A DNA stretch of 64,000 nucleotides. Source: Rhabdothermincola sediminis (GTDB lineage: Bacteria > Actinomycetota > Acidimicrobiia > Acidimicrobiales > Acidimicrobilacustridaceae). The DNA is taken from the NCBI RefSeq assembly GCF_014805525.1, contig NZ_JACFSZ010000001.1:237556-301555 (forward strand), given 5' to 3'. The notes beneath the pieces were generated by a model that was given only the letters and a program-made list of their open reading frames with translations, was not told where the DNA came from and did no database searches. Shown in pieces: positions 40,506 to 50,820 of the stretch (position 1 is its first letter; each line of letters starts with the position of its first letter). Both the position numbers and the translations under genes were made by a program.

Positions 40506-40541
40506 ATGAGCACGCCCCGGGCCCTCGTAGTAGTCACCTAG
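40506..40541 (+). CDS. ilvB leader peptide (attenuator peptide)
   Basis: The 11-residue open frame MSTPRALVVVT lies 138 nt upstream of ilvB. It contains one Leu and three consecutive Val codons, and no Shine-Dalgarno precedes it. The ilvBNC leader peptide of Corynebacterium glutamicum likewise has an R-LVVVT core and is made without a ribosome site (established knowledge, recalled). A terminator hairpin follows 33 nt after its stop. Low charged valyl- or leucyl-tRNA would stall the ribosome here and favour readthrough into ilvB. The peptide itself probably has no function. Confidence 0.75.
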   Translation: MSTPRALVVVT

Positions 40542-40574
40542 CGCACGCCGCCCGAGCTTGCCGCGTGCGCGTCG

Positions 40575-40607
40575 TCGACCTCCCGATCGGGAGGTCGATG
40601 CAGTTTT
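40575..40607 (+). terminator. Attenuator terminator of ilvB
   Basis: A perfect 24-nt palindrome (40575-40598, centre CGATCG) is followed within 5 nt by TTTT (40604-40607). It lies between the Val-rich leader peptide and ilvB. As RNA it forms a strong hairpin with a short U stretch, fitting an intrinsic terminator. A protein-binding site is the alternative reading. Confidence 0.65.
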
Positions 40608-40678
40608 CGGACCGGTACGGCAGCGCCCCGAGCGCCATCGCGAGACCCACCACCGACAGGAGCAGTGAAGGAACGGAG

Positions 40679-42439
40679 ATGACCACACCGAGCAGCGGCA
40701 GGCGGATGGACGGCGGCCGGGCCCTCATCAAGGCCCTGGAGATGGAGGGCGTCGAGACCATCTTCGGGCTCCCCGGCGGCGCCATCCTCCCCGTCTACGA
40801 CCCGATCATCGACTCGCCGATCCGCCACATCCTCGTGCGTCACGAGCAGGGTGCCGGCCACATGGCCGAGGGATTCGCCCATGCCACCGGCCGTCCGGGG
40901 GTGGCCATGGTGACCAGCGGCCCCGCGGCCACCAACATCGTGACCCCGCTCTGCGACGCCTACATGGACTCCGTGCCGATCGTGGTCATCACCGGGCAGG
41001 TGCCCTACGCAGCCATCGGCACCGACGCGTTCCAGGAGTGCGACACCACCGGCATCACCATGCCGGTCACCAAGCACAACTTCCTGATCAGCGACGCGCA
41101 GGACATCCCCCGGATCATCCGCGAGGCGTTCCACATCGCCACCACCGGTCGCCCCGGCCCGGTGCTGGTCGACGTGCCGAAGGACATCGTCGATCCGAAG
41201 AACCCTCGCTCGGCGATGGACTGGTACTGGCCCGAGGAGGTCGACCTGCCCGGCTACCGCCCCGTGACCGCTGGCGACCCCGAGGCGATCCGCCGGGCGG
41301 CCGAGCTGATCCTCGCCGCGGAGCGGCCGGTCATCTACGCGGGAGGCGGGATCCTCAAAGCCCGGGCCGCCGAGGTGCTGCGCGAGCTGGCGGAGCTGAC
41401 GGGTATCCATGTGGTCACGACGCTGATGGCCCGGGGGGCGTTCCCCGACGACCATCCGCTGGCGCTGGGCATGCCCGGCATGCACGGCAACTACACCGCG
41501 GTCACCTCGATGCAGCGGTCCGATCTGCTGATCGCCCTGGGCAGCCGCTTCGACGACCGGGTTACCGGCAAGGTGCCGGCCTTCGCCCCCGAGGCGAAGA
41601 TCATCCACGTCGACATCGACCCCGCGGAGCTGGGCAAGGTGCGCCGGCCCGATGTGGGCATCGCGGGTGACGCCCGGCTGGTGATCGAGGCGTTGATCGA
41701 GGCGATCGGCGAGCTCGGCGGCCCGTCACGCCAGCCCGATCGCCGGGCGTGGGGCGAGCAGATCCGCGAGTGGCAGCAGCGCTACCCCCTCACCTACCAG
41801 CCGTCGGAGCCGGGCGAAGCGCTCAAGCCGCAGTTCGTCCTCGAGACGTTGCGGGACAACACGCCCGACGACTGCATCGTGGCGTCGGGGGTGGGCCAGC
41901 ACCAGATGTGGACCAGCCAGTACTGGAAGTTCAACCACCCCTACACCTGGGTCAACTCCGGCGGGCTCGGCACCATGGGCTTCGCGGTGCCGGCCGCCAT
42001 CGGGGCCAAGGTGGGGCGTCCCGACCGCATGGTCTGGGCGGTCGACGGCGACGGGTGCTTCCAGATGACCGCGCAGGAGCTGGTCACGGCGGCGAGCGAG
42101 CGCATCCCCGTCAAGGTGGCGATCTTGAACAACGCCTATCTCGGCATGGTGCGCCAATGGCAGGAGATGTTCTACGAGGAGCGCTACTCGGAGGTCTACC
42201 TGTCACCCGACCTGCCCGACTACAAGATGTGGGCCGAGGCCATGGGCTGCATCGGGATGCGCGTCGAGTCGCCCGAGGAGGTCCTGCCGGCCATCGAGAA
42301 GGCGAACGAGATCGACGACCGGCCGGTGGTTATCGAGTTCCGCACCGACAGCCGCGAGAAGGTGTACCCGATGGTGCCGGCCGGGCTGAGCAACGACGAG
42401 ATCATCGTCGACCCGGCCCACGGGGAGGGAGGTCACTGA
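40679..42439 (+). CDS. ilvB: Acetolactate synthase, large (catalytic) subunit
   Basis: 586 residues. The catalytic Glu lies in RHEQGAGHMAEGFA. FAD and TPP regions include TSGPAATNIV, RGAFPDDHPLALGMPGMHG and the TPP motif GDGCFQMTAQELVTA...NN. It condenses two pyruvates, or pyruvate and 2-oxobutyrate, in branched-chain amino-acid synthesis. The ATG follows GAAGGAACGGAG; the frame is open further upstream but that part is leader RNA. It is followed at once by ilvN (TGATG). Control by the attenuator just upstream is likely. Confidence 0.97.
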   Translation: MTTPSSGRRMDGGRALIKALEMEGVETIFGLPGGAILPVYDPIIDSPIRHILVRHEQGAGHMAEGFAHATGRPGVAMVTSGPAATNIVTPLCDAYMDSVPIVVITGQVPYAAIGTDAFQECDTTGITMPVTKHNFLISDAQDIPRIIREAFHIATTGRPGPVLVDVPKDIVDPKNPRSAMDWYWPEEVDLPGYRPVTAGDPEAIRRAAELILAAERPVIYAGGGILKARAAEVLRELAELTGIHVVTTLMARGAFPDDHPLALGMPGMHGNYTAVTSMQRSDLLIALGSRFDDRVTGKVPAFAPEAKIIHVDIDPAELGKVRRPDVGIAGDARLVIEALIEAIGELGGPSRQPDRRAWGEQIREWQQRYPLTYQPSEPGEALKPQFVLETLRDNTPDDCIVASGVGQHQMWTSQYWKFNHPYTWVNSGGLGTMGFAVPAAIGAKVGRPDRMVWAVDGDGCFQMTAQELVTAASERIPVKVAILNNAYLGMVRQWQEMFYEERYSEVYLSPDLPDYKMWAEAMGCIGMRVESPEEVLPAIEKANEIDDRPVVIEFRTDSREKVYPMVPAGLSNDEIIVDPAHGEGGH

Positions 42440-42981
42440 TGAACGTGGCCCCCGATCGTGGCGCCTCAGCGAAGCACCACATCTTGACGGTCCTGGTGGA
42501 GAACAAGCCGGGGGTGCTCACCCGGGTGGCGGGCCTGTTCGCCCGCCGGGGGTTCAACATCTACTCCCTGGCGGTCGCCCCGACGGAGGACGATCGTTTC
42601 AGCCGGATCACCATCGTGGTCGACGTGGAGTCCGCCCCGCTGGAGCAGATCATCAAGCAGCTCGACAAGTTGATCAACGTGGTGAAGATCGACGAGCTGG
42701 CTCCCGGCGAGGCGGTCGAGCGCGAGCTGCTGCTGGCCACCGTGGCTGCGCCTCCAGAGGTGCGGGGTCAGGTGATCGAGCTGGTCGGGGTGTTCGAGGG
42801 GCGGATCCTCAGCGTCGGGTGGCGCGAGCTGACGGTGTCGCTGGAAGGCTCACCGAGCAAGCTCGACGACTTCGAGGAGCTGATCGGCAACTACGGGATC
42901 GTCGCCCTGCAGCGCACCGGTCGGGTCGCGCTGCCGAAGCTGGAGCGCCGCACGCCGGACATCGAGGACCCGCCCGCCTGA
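42439..42981 (+). CDS. ilvN: Acetolactate synthase, small (regulatory) subunit
   Basis: 180 residues. The N-terminal ACT domain opens HHILTVLVENKPGVLTRVAG and continues LFARRGFNIYSLAVAPTEDD; the second domain begins near residue 85 (ERELLLATVAA). IlvN activates IlvB and binds valine for feedback inhibition. The start overlaps the ilvB stop by one base. Its end leads into the GT87-like gene with a 2-nt gap rather than directly into ilvC. Confidence 0.96.
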   Translation: MNVAPDRGASAKHHILTVLVENKPGVLTRVAGLFARRGFNIYSLAVAPTEDDRFSRITIVVDVESAPLEQIIKQLDKLINVVKIDELAPGEAVERELLLATVAAPPEVRGQVIELVGVFEGRILSVGWRELTVSLEGSPSKLDDFEELIGNYGIVALQRTGRVALPKLERRTPDIEDPPA

Positions 42982-42983
42982 GC

Positions 42984-44228
42984 GTGGGTCCTCCGCTCGG
43001 TCGCCCGTCACCGGCGCTGGTGCGCAACACCCGAGCGCTGCTGGCCGCGCTCGGCATCGCCTTCGCCGTGGCGTTGCTGACGGGCTCGGGCTCGACCACG
43101 GCCAGCGGAAGGCTCGGAGGCGACTACCCGTCCTTCTATGCCGCGGGGAAGCTCCTGTTGGAGGACCCTTCCAGGCTCTACGACCCGCAGGCCCAGGCTC
43201 GCGAGCAGCAGGGACTCTTCGGCGACGAGCGTGACGGTGGGCAGCTGTACTTCGCCTACCCGCCCTACGACGCCCTCCCGTATGCCGCGCTCGCCCAGCT
43301 GCCCTATCGCCTCTCCTACGCGGTGCACACCGCCGCGATGGTGGCGGCCGCGGTGGCCGCCCTCTGGCTGGTGCGTCCGATGGCACCGCTGGTCGATCGG
43401 TACTTCGAGCAGACGGTGCTGGCCGCGCTGGTGTTCTACCCCTTGTTCAAGGGGGTCACGGGCGGGCAGAACACCGCCCTGGTGCTACTGGCGGTAGCCG
43501 CGTTCGCCCGGGGGATGTGGGACGGGCGTGAGCTGCTGGCTGGGCTGGCGGCGGGCGGGCTGCTGCTCAAACCCCAGTACGCGGTGGTGTTGGTGGTGGT
43601 GCTGGTGGTGACCCGCCGCTGGCGCTCCCTCGGCGTGGTGGCCGCTGCGGGGGTGCTCGCGTACCTGGCCGGAGCCGAGCTGGCGGGCTGGGGTTGGGTG
43701 GGTGAGTGGCTCGACCAGGTGAGCTGGCTAGCCGAGGCCGACGCCCCCGCCAACGGGCACAACGCCATCTCCTTCCTGGGGGTGGCGGAGTCGCTGTGGG
43801 GGTTCGGCGCCCCGGTGGCCCAGGTGGTGGGATGGGGTCTCGCCGCGGTGGCGGCGTGCCTGGTCGCCGGGTGGTGGTGGCGCGCGCCGCGCTCGGCCGT
43901 GCCGGCGCTCATGGCGGTCACCGCGCCGGTCGTGCTGCTGGTCGCGCCGCACGCCATCTACTACGACGGCGGCCTGCTCGTGCTCGCCTTGGCGATCCTG
44001 GCGGCAGGCTTCGCCACGTCCACCCGCACCAGGTGGGCGGTAGCCGTCGTCTACGGCATCTCGCTGCTCCAGCCGTGGTCGAACTCACTGCGAGTGGCCC
44101 CGGTGTTCGTGGTGACGGTCGGGGTCCTCGGGTGGGCCGCGGCCCGATGGACGGCGGAGCGCCGAGCTGCGCGGGTGCCCGGCCCGGGCGCTGCCGGCGC
44201 TGCGGGCGCGCACCCGCCGATCACCTAG
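42984..44228 (+). CDS. GT87/DUF2029-like polytopic membrane protein inserted in the ilv operon
   Basis: 414 residues from GTG, 2 nt after ilvN. About ten hydrophobic segments span residues 15-395. The first outer loop holds GGDYPSFYAAGKLLLEDPSRLYD, the acidic-aromatic signature of the DUF2029 glycosyltransferase family (GT87; mannosyltransferases using polyprenyl-phosphate mannose). LLLKPQYAVVLVVVL is a second family motif. Its place between ilvN and ilvC makes co-transcription likely, though it has no obvious part in amino-acid synthesis. The tail is Ala/Gly/Pro-rich. The acceptor is unknown. Confidence 0.82.
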   Translation: MGPPLGRPSPALVRNTRALLAALGIAFAVALLTGSGSTTASGRLGGDYPSFYAAGKLLLEDPSRLYDPQAQAREQQGLFGDERDGGQLYFAYPPYDALPYAALAQLPYRLSYAVHTAAMVAAAVAALWLVRPMAPLVDRYFEQTVLAALVFYPLFKGVTGGQNTALVLLAVAAFARGMWDGRELLAGLAAGGLLLKPQYAVVLVVVLVVTRRWRSLGVVAAAGVLAYLAGAELAGWGWVGEWLDQVSWLAEADAPANGHNAISFLGVAESLWGFGAPVAQVVGWGLAAVAACLVAGWWWRAPRSAVPALMAVTAPVVLLVAPHAIYYDGGLLVLALAILAAGFATSTRTRWAVAVVYGISLLQPWSNSLRVAPVFVVTVGVLGWAAARWTAERRAARVPGPGAAGAAGAHPPIT

Positions 44229-44253
44229 ATTCGTAGAGCCGCTCGCGGGTGCG
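44209..44253 (+). other. Possible hairpin between the GT87-like gene and ilvC
   Basis: CGCACCCGC (44209-44217) pairs perfectly with GCGGGTGCG (44245-44253) around a 27-nt loop. It could reduce readthrough or stabilise the ilvC message. No T run follows. Confidence 0.35.
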
Positions 44254-44278
44254 AGCCATCACTGAAGGGAAGCGACTG

Positions 44279-45310
44279 GTGGCCAACATCTACTACGAGA
44301 AGGACGCCGACCGTTCCGTCATCGCCAACCGGAAGGTGGCGATCATCGGGTACGGATCACAGGGGCATGCGCACGCCCTGAACCTCAAGGACTCGGGCAT
44401 CGATGTGCGCATCGGGCTGCGCGAGGGATCGAGTTCGCGGGAGAAGGCCACCGCTGCCGGGCTGAAGGTCGCGTCCATCGCGGAGGCTTCGGCCGAGGCG
44501 GACCTGATCATGATCCTGGCGCCCGACACGGAGCAGAAGGCCATCTACGAGCGCGACATCGCGCCCGGCCTCGACGACGGTGACGCGCTGTTCTTCGCCC
44601 ACGGCTTCAACATCCGCTTCGGTCGCATCGTCCCGCCGGCCGGGGTCGACGTGGTGATGGTCGCTCCCAAGGGCCCCGGTCACCTCGTGCGCCGGACCTA
44701 CGAGGAGGGTGGCGGCGTGCCGTGCCTGCTCGCCGTCGAACAGGACGCCACCGGCAAGGCCAAGCAACTCGGGCTCGCCTACGCGGATGCCATCGGCGGG
44801 GCGCGAGCGGGGGTGATCGAGACCACCTTCACCGAGGAGTGCGAGACCGACCTCTTCGGTGAGCAGGTGGTGCTGTGCGGAGGCACCACCGCCCTGGTCC
44901 AAGCGGGGTTCCAGACGCTGGTCGACGCGGGGTACCAGCCCGAGATCGCGTACTTCGAGTGCCTCCACGAGCTGAAGCTCATCGTCGACCTCATGTACGA
45001 GCAGGGCATCTCCGGGATGCGCTACTCGATCTCCGACACCGCCGAGTACGGCGACTTGACCCGTGGCCCCCGGGTCATCAACGACGCCGTGAAGGCGGAG
45101 ATGCGGGTCATCCTCGAAGAGATCCGCTCGGGGAAGTTCGCCGAGGAGTGGATCGCCGAGAGCGAGGCCGGCCGCCCCAACTTCCTGGCTCTGGAGGCGG
45201 CGGGCAAGGAGGCCCAGATCGAGAAAGTGGGTGAGCAGCTCCGGGCGATGATGCCCTGGATCAGCGCGGGCAAGACCCGCGTGCAGGACGCCTCCGGCGG
45301 CCAGGGCTGA
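44279..45310 (+). CDS. ilvC: Ketol-acid reductoisomerase
   Basis: 343 residues from GTG, chosen because [20 protein letters not shown] begins as in class I KARI and GAAGGGA lies 8 nt upstream. The NAD(P) motif [17 protein letters not shown], the SSSREKA phosphate-binding loop (suggesting NADPH), [18 protein letters not shown] and the metal-binding [11 protein letters not shown] are all present. It reduces and rearranges acetolactate in Val, Leu and Ile synthesis. It is the fourth gene of the ilv cluster, separated from ilvN by the GT87-like gene. Confidence 0.97.
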   Translation: MANIYYEKDADRSVIANRKVAIIGYGSQGHAHALNLKDSGIDVRIGLREGSSSREKATAAGLKVASIAEASAEADLIMILAPDTEQKAIYERDIAPGLDDGDALFFAHGFNIRFGRIVPPAGVDVVMVAPKGPGHLVRRTYEEGGGVPCLLAVEQDATGKAKQLGLAYADAIGGARAGVIETTFTEECETDLFGEQVVLCGGTTALVQAGFQTLVDAGYQPEIAYFECLHELKLIVDLMYEQGISGMRYSISDTAEYGDLTRGPRVINDAVKAEMRVILEEIRSGKFAEEWIAESEAGRPNFLALEAAGKEAQIEKVGEQLRAMMPWISAGKTRVQDASGGQG

Positions 45311-45327
45311 CCGCCCAGGCGAGCTCG

Positions 45328-45357
45328 TTGGGTCGCGGCGCTCGCAGACCTTAGGCT
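45328..45357 (+). promoter_or_regulatory. Probable promoter of metY
   Basis: TTGGGT (45328-45333) and TAGGCT (45352-45357) are 18 nt apart. The 43-nt leader ends with a good GAGGAGG before the ATG, so this transcript is leadered. Confidence 0.4.
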
Positions 45358-45400
45358 GGCGCCGCTTCGCTGCGACCACACCGCCCGAGGAGGATCCGCC

Positions 45401-46714
45401 ATGCCCGAGTCCGAGTGGGGGTTCGAGACCCGCCAGATCCACGCAGGTCAGGAACCAGACCCGGCCACCGGCTCCCGCGCGGTGCCCATCTACCAGACCA
45501 CCTCGTACCAGTTCCGCGACACCACTCACGCCGCGAACCTCTTCGCCCTGGCCGAGGTGGGCAACATCTACACCCGGATCATGAACCCGACCCAGGCGGT
45601 GTTCGAGGCCCGGATCAACAGCCTGGAAGGCGGCTGCACCACCGCGATCGGCATCCCTGGTGCGCTGGCGCTGTCGAGCGGTCAAGCGGCGGAGACCTTC
45701 GCCATCCTCAACCTGGCCGAGCACGGCAGCCACATCGTGTCCTCCGCGGCCCTCTACGGCGGCACCTACAACCTCTTCCACTACACGCTGCCCAAGATGG
45801 GCATCGAGGTCACCTTCATCGATGACCCCGACGACCTCGACGAGTGGCGTGGGGCCATCCGCGACAACACCAAGGCGTTCTACGGGGAGACGATCGGCAA
45901 CCCCCGCAATGACGTCCTCGACATCGAAGGTGTGTCGGCCGTCGCGCACGAGGCGGGCATCCCCCTCATCGTCGACAACACGGTGGCCACGCCGTGGCTG
46001 ATCCGCCCGCTCGAGCTCGGCGCGGACATCGTCGTGCACTCGGCCACCAAGTTCATCGGTGGGCACGGCACGTCCATCGGCGGCGTGATCGTCGACGGTG
46101 GGTCGTTCGACTTCTCCGCCAGCGGGAAGTTCCCGATGTTCACCGATCCTGACCCCAGCTACCACGGGCTCGCCTACTGGCCGGCGCTCGGCCCCGGCAG
46201 CTACATCCTCAAGGCCCGGGTCCAGCTGCTGCGCGACATCGGCGCCGCGGTGTCGCCGTTCAACGCCTTCCTGTTCCTGCAAGGGCTCGAGACGCTGAGC
46301 CTGCGCATGGAGCGCCACAACGCGAACGCCCGGGCGGTGGCCGAGTTCCTGGCCCAGCATCCGCAGGTCGAGCGGGTGCAGTACGCCGGCCTGCCGGGAT
46401 CACCGTGGTACGAGCGGGTCCAGCGCTACACCGGTGGCCGGGGTGCGGGCTCGGTGCCGGCGTTCGTCATCAAGGGAGGGGTCGAGGCCGGCCGGCGCTT
46501 CGTAGAGGCGCTGGAGCTGCACAGCCACGTGGCCAACATCGGCGACGTGCGAAGCCTGGCCATCCACCCGGCGACGACCACGCACAGCCAGCTCACCGAG
46601 CAGGAGCAGCGCGACACCGGGGTCGAGCCGGGGCTGGTGCGCCTGTCGGTGGGTCTGGAGACGATCGAGGACATCATCGCCGACCTGGAGAAGGGCTTCG
46701 CCGCAGCAGGATGA
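45401..46714 (+). CDS. metY: O-acetylhomoserine sulfhydrylase (Cys/Met metabolism PLP enzyme)
   Basis: 437 residues, the length of MetY rather than MetB or MetC (about 380-400). The start [36 protein letters not shown], and the PLP-lysine segment [20 protein letters not shown] identify the family. The longer insert [17 protein letters not shown] is typical of MetY. It makes homocysteine from O-acetylhomoserine and sulfide. GAGGAGG precedes the ATG at good spacing. Confidence 0.92.
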   Translation: MPESEWGFETRQIHAGQEPDPATGSRAVPIYQTTSYQFRDTTHAANLFALAEVGNIYTRIMNPTQAVFEARINSLEGGCTTAIGIPGALALSSGQAAETFAILNLAEHGSHIVSSAALYGGTYNLFHYTLPKMGIEVTFIDDPDDLDEWRGAIRDNTKAFYGETIGNPRNDVLDIEGVSAVAHEAGIPLIVDNTVATPWLIRPLELGADIVVHSATKFIGGHGTSIGGVIVDGGSFDFSASGKFPMFTDPDPSYHGLAYWPALGPGSYILKARVQLLRDIGAAVSPFNAFLFLQGLETLSLRMERHNANARAVAEFLAQHPQVERVQYAGLPGSPWYERVQRYTGGRGAGSVPAFVIKGGVEAGRRFVEALELHSHVANIGDVRSLAIHPATTTHSQLTEQEQRDTGVEPGLVRLSVGLETIEDIIADLEKGFAAAG

Positions 46715-46999
46715 GCCCTGGCGGCCGCGGCCGTCGTCGTACCGCTTCGTCAGGGGGAGACAGCGGCCGATGGCCACCGACCATCGGGGGCATGGCAGTT
46801 CGCGCCGCGTCCAGGACCGCCCGCTCGATCACACTCGAGGTGGCGGGGACGAGATCCCGCCATCCATGAACGGAGCCGGCGCTGGCCCCGCTCGCCGAGT
46901 CCGCGGCCGCGGCGCTCACCGCTGCACTCGACTCCCTCGGCTCGGCCACCTGAGCGGACGGCGAGCCGCGGAGTCGAGCGAAGCTGAACCGCGTTGAGC
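46715..46999. other. Intergenic stretch with one hairpin
   Basis: No gene was recognised. It holds the hairpin listed at 46839-46864 and an Ala-rich frame of about 24 codons ending at 46953 that has no start or homology visible. The promoter of the next gene begins at its right edge. Confidence 0.4.
46839..46864 (+). terminator. Hairpin downstream of metY
   Basis: GGTGGCGGGG (46839-46848) pairs with TCCCGCCATC (46855-46864) over ten positions, two of them G-T, around a 6-nt loop. It may terminate the metY transcript, although it lies 124 nt past the stop. Confidence 0.4.
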
Positions 47000-47005
47000 T
47001 AGCGT
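47000..47005 (+). promoter_or_regulatory. Leaderless-type -10 hexamer (TAGCGT)
   Basis: TAGCGT lies 8 nt before the ATG of the secreted protein gene, with no Shine-Dalgarno. Confidence 0.5.
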
Positions 47006-47013
47006 CCTCCGCC

Positions 47014-47904
47014 ATGCGCTCACCGTCGAGAACTTTCACCGCTCTCCTGCTCGTGGCCCTGATCGCCGCACCAGCCGTCGCCCCCACCACCAGCTCGGCC
47101 GCCGAGGCCCCACTGGTGGTGTCGGGCTACTCCGACGATCGGGTCGATTCCGGTTGGGGGCTCTTCTCGTTCTGCGGAGATGACCTGCGAGCCATGTTGA
47201 GTGACACCGCGAATTTCGGGGCCGGCGGCGTCGTCGAGCGGCCCATCTCGCTCCCCAGCCCCGGGGTGGACACCGTCACCCCCGGCTCGCTCGACGGAGT
47301 CGACGTCTTCTTCACCGGCTGGGTCCAGACCAGCACTTACACCGCCGAGGAGCGAGCGGCGCTGTTGGACTTCGTGCTCGGCGGGGGCGCGGTGATCGCC
47401 ACCACCGACGACACCAACCACAACATCGCCGATCTCTTCGGCCTCACCCTGGCCGACAGCGGCTATTCGTCAGCCACACCCGTCGCCCCGGCCTCCCCGC
47501 TGATCAACGGTCCGTTCGGGACGGTGACCACGATCACCTTCTCGGGTAACCAGGGCATCTACTCGGGGCTGGGCGCCGCCTCTGCCATTGCCCAAGCCGA
47601 CCCAGGTCTCGGGCCCGCCGTGGCGTTGCTCCCGCCGGGTGCGCTCGGGCCCGGCTCCGGTCCAGTGGTGCTGGTCGCGGATGTCGACGTCTTCTCCACC
47701 GCGGACGTCTCTTGCGTCGACGGTGCGGGGATGGGCGCGGTGGCCAACTCGGTGTTCGTTCGCAACGTGTTCGCCTACCTGGCGTCCCTCTCGGGAACAC
47801 CGACCACGACGACCACCTCCCAGCCGGTCGAGTCGTCCTCCACGACCACCACGACCGCCGGGGCGACGTCGGTCCCACAGGCGACGCCACGGTTCACCGG
47901 CTGA
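47014..47904 (+). CDS. Secreted protein with Thr/Ser-rich C-terminus, function unknown
   Basis: 296 residues. A Sec signal peptide (RSPSRTFTALLLVALIAAPA, cleavage near AxA at about residue 30) leads to a mature domain with an alternating strand/helix pattern and LDGVDVFFTGWVQT, then LLDFVLGGGAVIATTDDTNH, resembling the GATase1-like fold of DUF4350/ThuA-type proteins. Residues 262-285 are almost only Thr and Ser. The sequence ends TPRFTG right at the stop, like a sorting motif without the usual hydrophobic tail. No catalytic residues were identified. Confidence 0.7.
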   Translation: MRSPSRTFTALLLVALIAAPAVAPTTSSAAEAPLVVSGYSDDRVDSGWGLFSFCGDDLRAMLSDTANFGAGGVVERPISLPSPGVDTVTPGSLDGVDVFFTGWVQTSTYTAEERAALLDFVLGGGAVIATTDDTNHNIADLFGLTLADSGYSSATPVAPASPLINGPFGTVTTITFSGNQGIYSGLGAASAIAQADPGLGPAVALLPPGALGPGSGPVVLVADVDVFSTADVSCVDGAGMGAVANSVFVRNVFAYLASLSGTPTTTTTSQPVESSSTTTTTAGATSVPQATPRFTG

Positions 47905-47942
47905 GCCCGGCCCATGTGATCGCGCCGCCGGGCGCCGCGCGT

Positions 47943-49670
47943 TCACATGGTCTCGGCGAAGCTCACCTCACCCGAGCCGCGCAGCACGTTCTTGAGCAGC
48001 TTGCCGGAAGCGTTCCGGGGCAGCTTCTCCGTACGTAGCTCGACGTACGCGGGCACCTTGAAGTTGGCCAGCGTCTCGGCCACCCACGCCTGCACGTCGC
48101 GCTCGGTCAGGGTGCTACCGGGCACCACCTCGATGACCGCCTTCACCTCCTCGCCGAGCTCGGGGTGCGGCACGCCGACAACGGCGGCGTCCGCGATCTC
48201 GGGGTGCTGCACCAGGCGCTGCTCGATCTCGACGCAGTACACGTTCTCCCCGCCGCGGATGATCATGTCCTTGGCCCGGTCGGTGATGTAGAGGTAGCCG
48301 TCGGCATCCAGGTGACCGATGTCGCCGGTGTGCAACCACCCGCCCTCGTCGAGGATCTCCGCCGTGGCCTCGGGCTTGCCCCAGTACCCGGGCATGACGA
48401 TCGGGCCCTTGATGAGCACCTCGCCGGTCTGGCCCTGGGGCACGTCGTTGCCGTTGGCGTCGACGATGCGGATGTCGACCACCGGCACCGGCGGGCCGAC
48501 GGAGGCCGGCTTGTCGATGGCGTCCTGCCCGTTGATGACGGTGGCCACCGAGCTGGTCTCGGTGAGGCCGTAGGCGTTGGAGGTGCTGCGGACGTTGGGG
48601 AACGTTTCACGCACCATCCGCTGCAGCTCCTCCGCCGAGGGGCTACCGCCGAAGGCGACGGAGGTGACCGTGGAGGTGTCGTAGTCGTGACGGCCCTCGA
48701 ACTCGCACACCCGCCACACCATGGTGGGCACCGTGGCCCAGATGGTCACCTGCTCGTCCTGGATGAGCTGGAGCGCCTTCGCAGGCTCGAACCGGCCTTC
48801 CGGGATGACGAGCTTCACCCCCCCGAGGGTGCCCACCACCAGGCTCGAATGGCACCCGGAGACGTGGAACAGGGGCGAGGTCAGCAAGGCTGCCGTCTGT
48901 GTCGGGGCACCGGCGCGCAAATCGGGGGTCGAGCCCGGGTCGGCCATGCCGGCGGCGACCGTGTTGTAGACGGTGTTCTGGAGGTTGGCGACCATGTTGC
49001 GGTGGGAGGAGATGGCCCCTTTCGGTCGCCCCGTGGTGCCGCTGGTGTAGAAGATCACCGCGTAGTCGGCCTCGTCGATCGGCGTGTCGGGGAACGCCGG
49101 TGTGGGGTTCACGGTGAGCTCGCCGAACCGGCGCAGGCGCGGGTCGTCCCCGACGTCGGCGGGCTCCGCATCGATCAGGTACACCGCCTCCAGCTCGGGC
49201 AGCTCGCCGAGCGAGCCGGCGATGCGGGCGATGCGGTCCCGGTCCGCCACCAGCACCCGAGCGCCCGAGTCCCGCAGGCCGTAGAGGATCTCGTCGGCCT
49301 TCCACCAGCCGTTGAGCCCCACCAGGATGGCGCCGCTGTTCACCGTGGCCCAGAACGTGAGGCACCACTCGGGGTTGTTCGCAGACAGCACGGCCACCCG
49401 GTCGCCGTGGACCACGCCGACATCCTCACGCAGGTGGTTGGCAACGGAGTTGGCCAGCCGGAAGAACTCCCCGAAGCCGATGCGCCGGTCGCCGTACACG
49501 ATGAAGGGTTGGCCGTCGCCGCGGCCCGCCGCGATCTCAGCCACCGCCCGGAGGTGCGGCAGACGGTCCTTGTAGATCTTCATCTCGACGCCGTCGATGG
49601 TCGCGGTGACGACCTCGAAGGCACCTCCGGGGCCGGTGAGCAGCTCCCTGATCTCCGCGGTCGTCGCCAT
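47943..49670 (-). CDS. Acyl-CoA synthetase (FadD-like, AMP-forming)
   Basis: 575 residues from ATG, chosen because AGGGAG lies 5 nt upstream; a GTG 6 nt earlier is possible. The AMP-binding signature is YTSGTTGRPKGAISSHRNM. A5 YGLTETSSVAT, A7 GWLHTGDIGHLDADGYLYI, A8 DRAKDMIIRGGENVYCVEIE and the catalytic Lys in LPRNASGKLLKNV follow. It activates carboxylic acids as acyl-adenylates and then CoA thioesters; chain length is unknown. The start nearly touches the serC stop, so the two genes may be co-transcribed despite unrelated functions. Confidence 0.92.
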   Translation of the reverse strand: MATTAEIRELLTGPGGAFEVVTATIDGVEMKIYKDRLPHLRAVAEIAAGRGDGQPFIVYGDRRIGFGEFFRLANSVANHLREDVGVVHGDRVAVLSANNPEWCLTFWATVNSGAILVGLNGWWKADEILYGLRDSGARVLVADRDRIARIAGSLGELPELEAVYLIDAEPADVGDDPRLRRFGELTVNPTPAFPDTPIDEADYAVIFYTSGTTGRPKGAISSHRNMVANLQNTVYNTVAAGMADPGSTPDLRAGAPTQTAALLTSPLFHVSGCHSSLVVGTLGGVKLVIPEGRFEPAKALQLIQDEQVTIWATVPTMVWRVCEFEGRHDYDTSTVTSVAFGGSPSAEELQRMVRETFPNVRSTSNAYGLTETSSVATVINGQDAIDKPASVGPPVPVVDIRIVDANGNDVPQGQTGEVLIKGPIVMPGYWGKPEATAEILDEGGWLHTGDIGHLDADGYLYITDRAKDMIIRGGENVYCVEIEQRLVQHPEIADAAVVGVPHPELGEEVKAVIEVVPGSTLTERDVQAWVAETLANFKVPAYVELRTEKLPRNASGKLLKNVLRGSGEVSFAETM

Positions 49671-49672
49671 CG

Positions 49673-50818
<1,146 letters not shown>

Positions 50819-50820
50819 TC

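Noticed and set aside
38683..40537. Minus-strand frames opposite ilvD, extending the MATE gene or standing alone
   Set aside because: ilvD is certain on the plus strand. The MATE family N-terminus fits GTG 38682, and no domain lies beyond it.
44357..46360. 667-codon minus-strand frame opposite ilvC and metY
   Set aside because: Both plus-strand genes carry catalytic motifs; the antisense translation has none.
46882..46953. Ala-rich frame of about 24 codons before the secreted-protein gene, perhaps a gene relic
   Set aside because: It has no start, no ribosome site and no recognisable family; the composition alone is not evidence.
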